64,000 nt of DNA, taken from contig CM037864.1 of NCBI GenBank assembly GCA_021292105.1, positions 41,530,514 through 41,594,513 on the forward strand, read 5' to 3'. Below the pieces are notes generated by a model that saw nothing but the letters and a program-made list of their open reading frames with translations, searched no databases and was not told the origin of the DNA. The first letter of the stretch is position 1; each line of letters opens with the position of its first letter. Origin of the DNA: Anadara kagoshimensis. Its lineage: Eukaryota > Mollusca > Bivalvia > Arcoida > Arcidae. Below, piece after piece: positions 62,090 through 64,000 of the stretch. A program made the translations under genes and the position numbers.

Positions 62090-63357
62090 TACTTACAGTA
62101 CCTTTACATGTATCTGGTGATGTCTCAATATACACAGAATATTCTTGAATGGAAGTTTTAATCATAATTCAGCAATTTAATCACCCTTACTCTAGATTTT
62201 GATTTTGAACTTTACATTCTGGATTTTAACTTAAAATCTCTTAAAATATGGGATTTTATTTAGACAATGAACTTGGGGTTTTTGACTTGGATTCTGAACT
62301 AAGGATTCCAAAAATCTGCCTGGATTCTGAGCTCCGGATTTCGACTTACTGGTAGGCGCTAACTCTTCTAAATTTGAAGATTACAATAAAACATTTATGA
62401 TAAATTCCAGGGTCAGAGTTATCGTCCAGACCTCATGGCCAGTTCATGTTTTCCAATATAACAACTACACAAGACCACCTTAAAACAGTAGCTTGCAGCA
62501 TCAGCTAAAATTATTTACCTTATATATTTTCTTTTAAAGATAATGAAATTGTATCAGGTTTAAGTTTGGTTATTGTTTCTTACAATTTAATAAATATCAA
62601 ATCACGACTTTGTATAATAAAGTTGGTCATAAATTGTAAAAGATTTAAATGAGTCAAGTGTGTTAGGCATCACTGAGATATGGTAGATCAAAGGGGTTAT
62701 CTTGATTTGGAGGGTCACTTGATAAACCTCCTCTAATTTATACAATAATTGAAACATTTATGTGAAACAGAATCTGCTCGTTAGAATGTTTGGTTACAAA
62801 GAAACGTTTTGTACTGGTGCATTGTTTTATTAAAATAATCCATAAATTTAGGCTAATTTAAATTAAGAAAAAAAAAACTTTTTAAGATAAAAAGAACTTT
62901 GAATAAGGATTTTAAGTTTTCAAGTCATATATCACCAGATTATCAGTGTAAATAAAATTGTATTTACATAGTGATAAATAAAACCACTAACAGGCGTTTA
63001 ATATTTTTAACGAATATGTCAAGACATTAAGATGATGAAATACATGCAGTAATAATATTACATAATGCAGACATATAGTTTACATAAAAACTGAACTTAA
63101 AAAACTTTTTCCCTCCCTCTTGACTGATGTCTACATGTATTGTTTGATTTAACAGCTGAAAAAAGATATTTTGTACCAGATTGAACTGTTCAAAGTAGCT
63201 ATTTTAAATTAAATTTGAATTTTATGAGTTGAGTAGGCTTGAGAAATAAGATAAGTCATGTAGCAGAGCAACAGCAATTTTTTTTGTCATGAAGAATGAA
63301 AATTCTATAGATTCTTAGATTTGTTTTAGATTTGATATTGTCCATGTCTATTGTTAG

Positions 63358-63600
63358 GTGGCAGTGGAATAAAATAATGGTGGTTTATATCCTCAAGATT
63401 CTTTCACTTATTTGATACAGTCAGTTCTGGAATGGTAGAGGAAACCAGAGTACCTAGAAAGAACCAGCCTTCTGAAAGAAAATTGACAAACTTATTAGGA
63501 TCTGCCTAATTGAAATTAAAATCTAGCTTTTAATAATCTGTGATCTGGAACCATGTGCTTTTGACAATTCAGTCACCTACGTTGCTTGCTATTTGTTGTT
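63358..63600 (-). mobile_element. SINE body and tail, head degraded
   Basis: Minus strand holds CACTGCCACC at the tail end and the family words TTTCAGAAGGCTGGTT, AAGTTTGTCAATTT and GGCAGATCCTAATAAG in order. Confidence 0.6.
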
Positions 63601-64000
63601 AGAAACTTGGTTTCCCTTACTTTGATGTACTTAATGTATAATTTATTGTTGTGAAAGTTAAAGTATTGTGGCTTTCCATGCTGCAAATAAATTGGGCTGC
63701 ATAAGGCATAACTATTTTAGATACTGAGACATGCAAGTCTAGTTGCTTTTTTTTAGCACTGTGGCTTTCCATCACAGGAACCATTTTTACATTGGATACA
63801 GGTTTTTGCAAGTGAATTTGAAACCTTGTGTAGATTTTAATTTTCTCTTTCATTTTGGGAGCACTTGAACTAAATAAACATGGTTATTAAACATGTTTAT
63901 AAGGTTAAGGCCAAGTTTTACAGTATTCATTAAAATTCAAATGAAACCATTTGGCATTAAGCACAGACAAAATGACAAATCATCGTTATCCAGAACTGAG

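Overview
This 64 kb window is animal nuclear DNA, AT-rich (roughly one third G+C by eye), with small exons in long introns and very dense, decayed repeats. Three conserved metazoan genes can be read through their splice sites. The gene content, the abundant tRNA-derived SINEs and TIR mini-elements, and the decayed reverse transcriptase with a YIDD box suggest a lophotrochozoan, most likely a bivalve mollusc and perhaps a mytilid. The species is inference.

Layout. (1) 2,217-16,153, plus strand: the last 14 coding exons of RASEF (Rab45 family), giving 545 residues with a coiled coil, a linker and a complete Rab-type GTPase domain ending in CCGK. The N-terminal EF-hand part lies upstream of the window. 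(2) 16.7-25 kb: intergenic, filled by decayed retroelements and a large imperfect inverted repeat. (3) 26,390-30,431, minus strand: GID8 (TWA1), a subunit of the CTLH/GID E3 ligase. It is complete in content, but its third coding exon carries three small frame-breaking gaps. (4) About 32.1-32.4 kb: a probable shared promoter. (5) From 32,410, plus strand: the start of ARHGAP39 (Vilse family). An 11-base coding exon (ATG GCT GAA AG) joins, across a 16.6 kb intron, to a 102-base WW-domain exon at 49,019-49,120; the rest lies beyond the window. RASEF and GID8 converge; GID8 and ARHGAP39 are head to head.

Repeats. The left ~24.6 kb, mostly RASEF introns and the flank, holds decayed reverse-transcriptase fragments, a recurring ~100 bp tail sequence, and five hammerhead-ribozyme-like motifs that mark a Penelope-like or retrozyme-like element. 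The right part, mainly ARHGAP39 introns, holds tRNA-derived SINEs and at least eight TIR or MITE-like families, including one whose full copies are exactly 179 bp between TA duplications.

The most unusual structure is a 64 bp x ~20.7 tandem array that begins inside RASEF exon 7,439-7,524 and runs into the next intron. It repeats the exon's 3' end and its 5' splice site 21 times in perfect 64 bp register. Each unit also holds a branch-point-like ACTAAC and an ACAG, so it could in principle act as a 52-base intron plus a 12-base in-frame micro-exon. No bacterial-type operon, CRISPR array or true tRNA/rRNA gene was seen.
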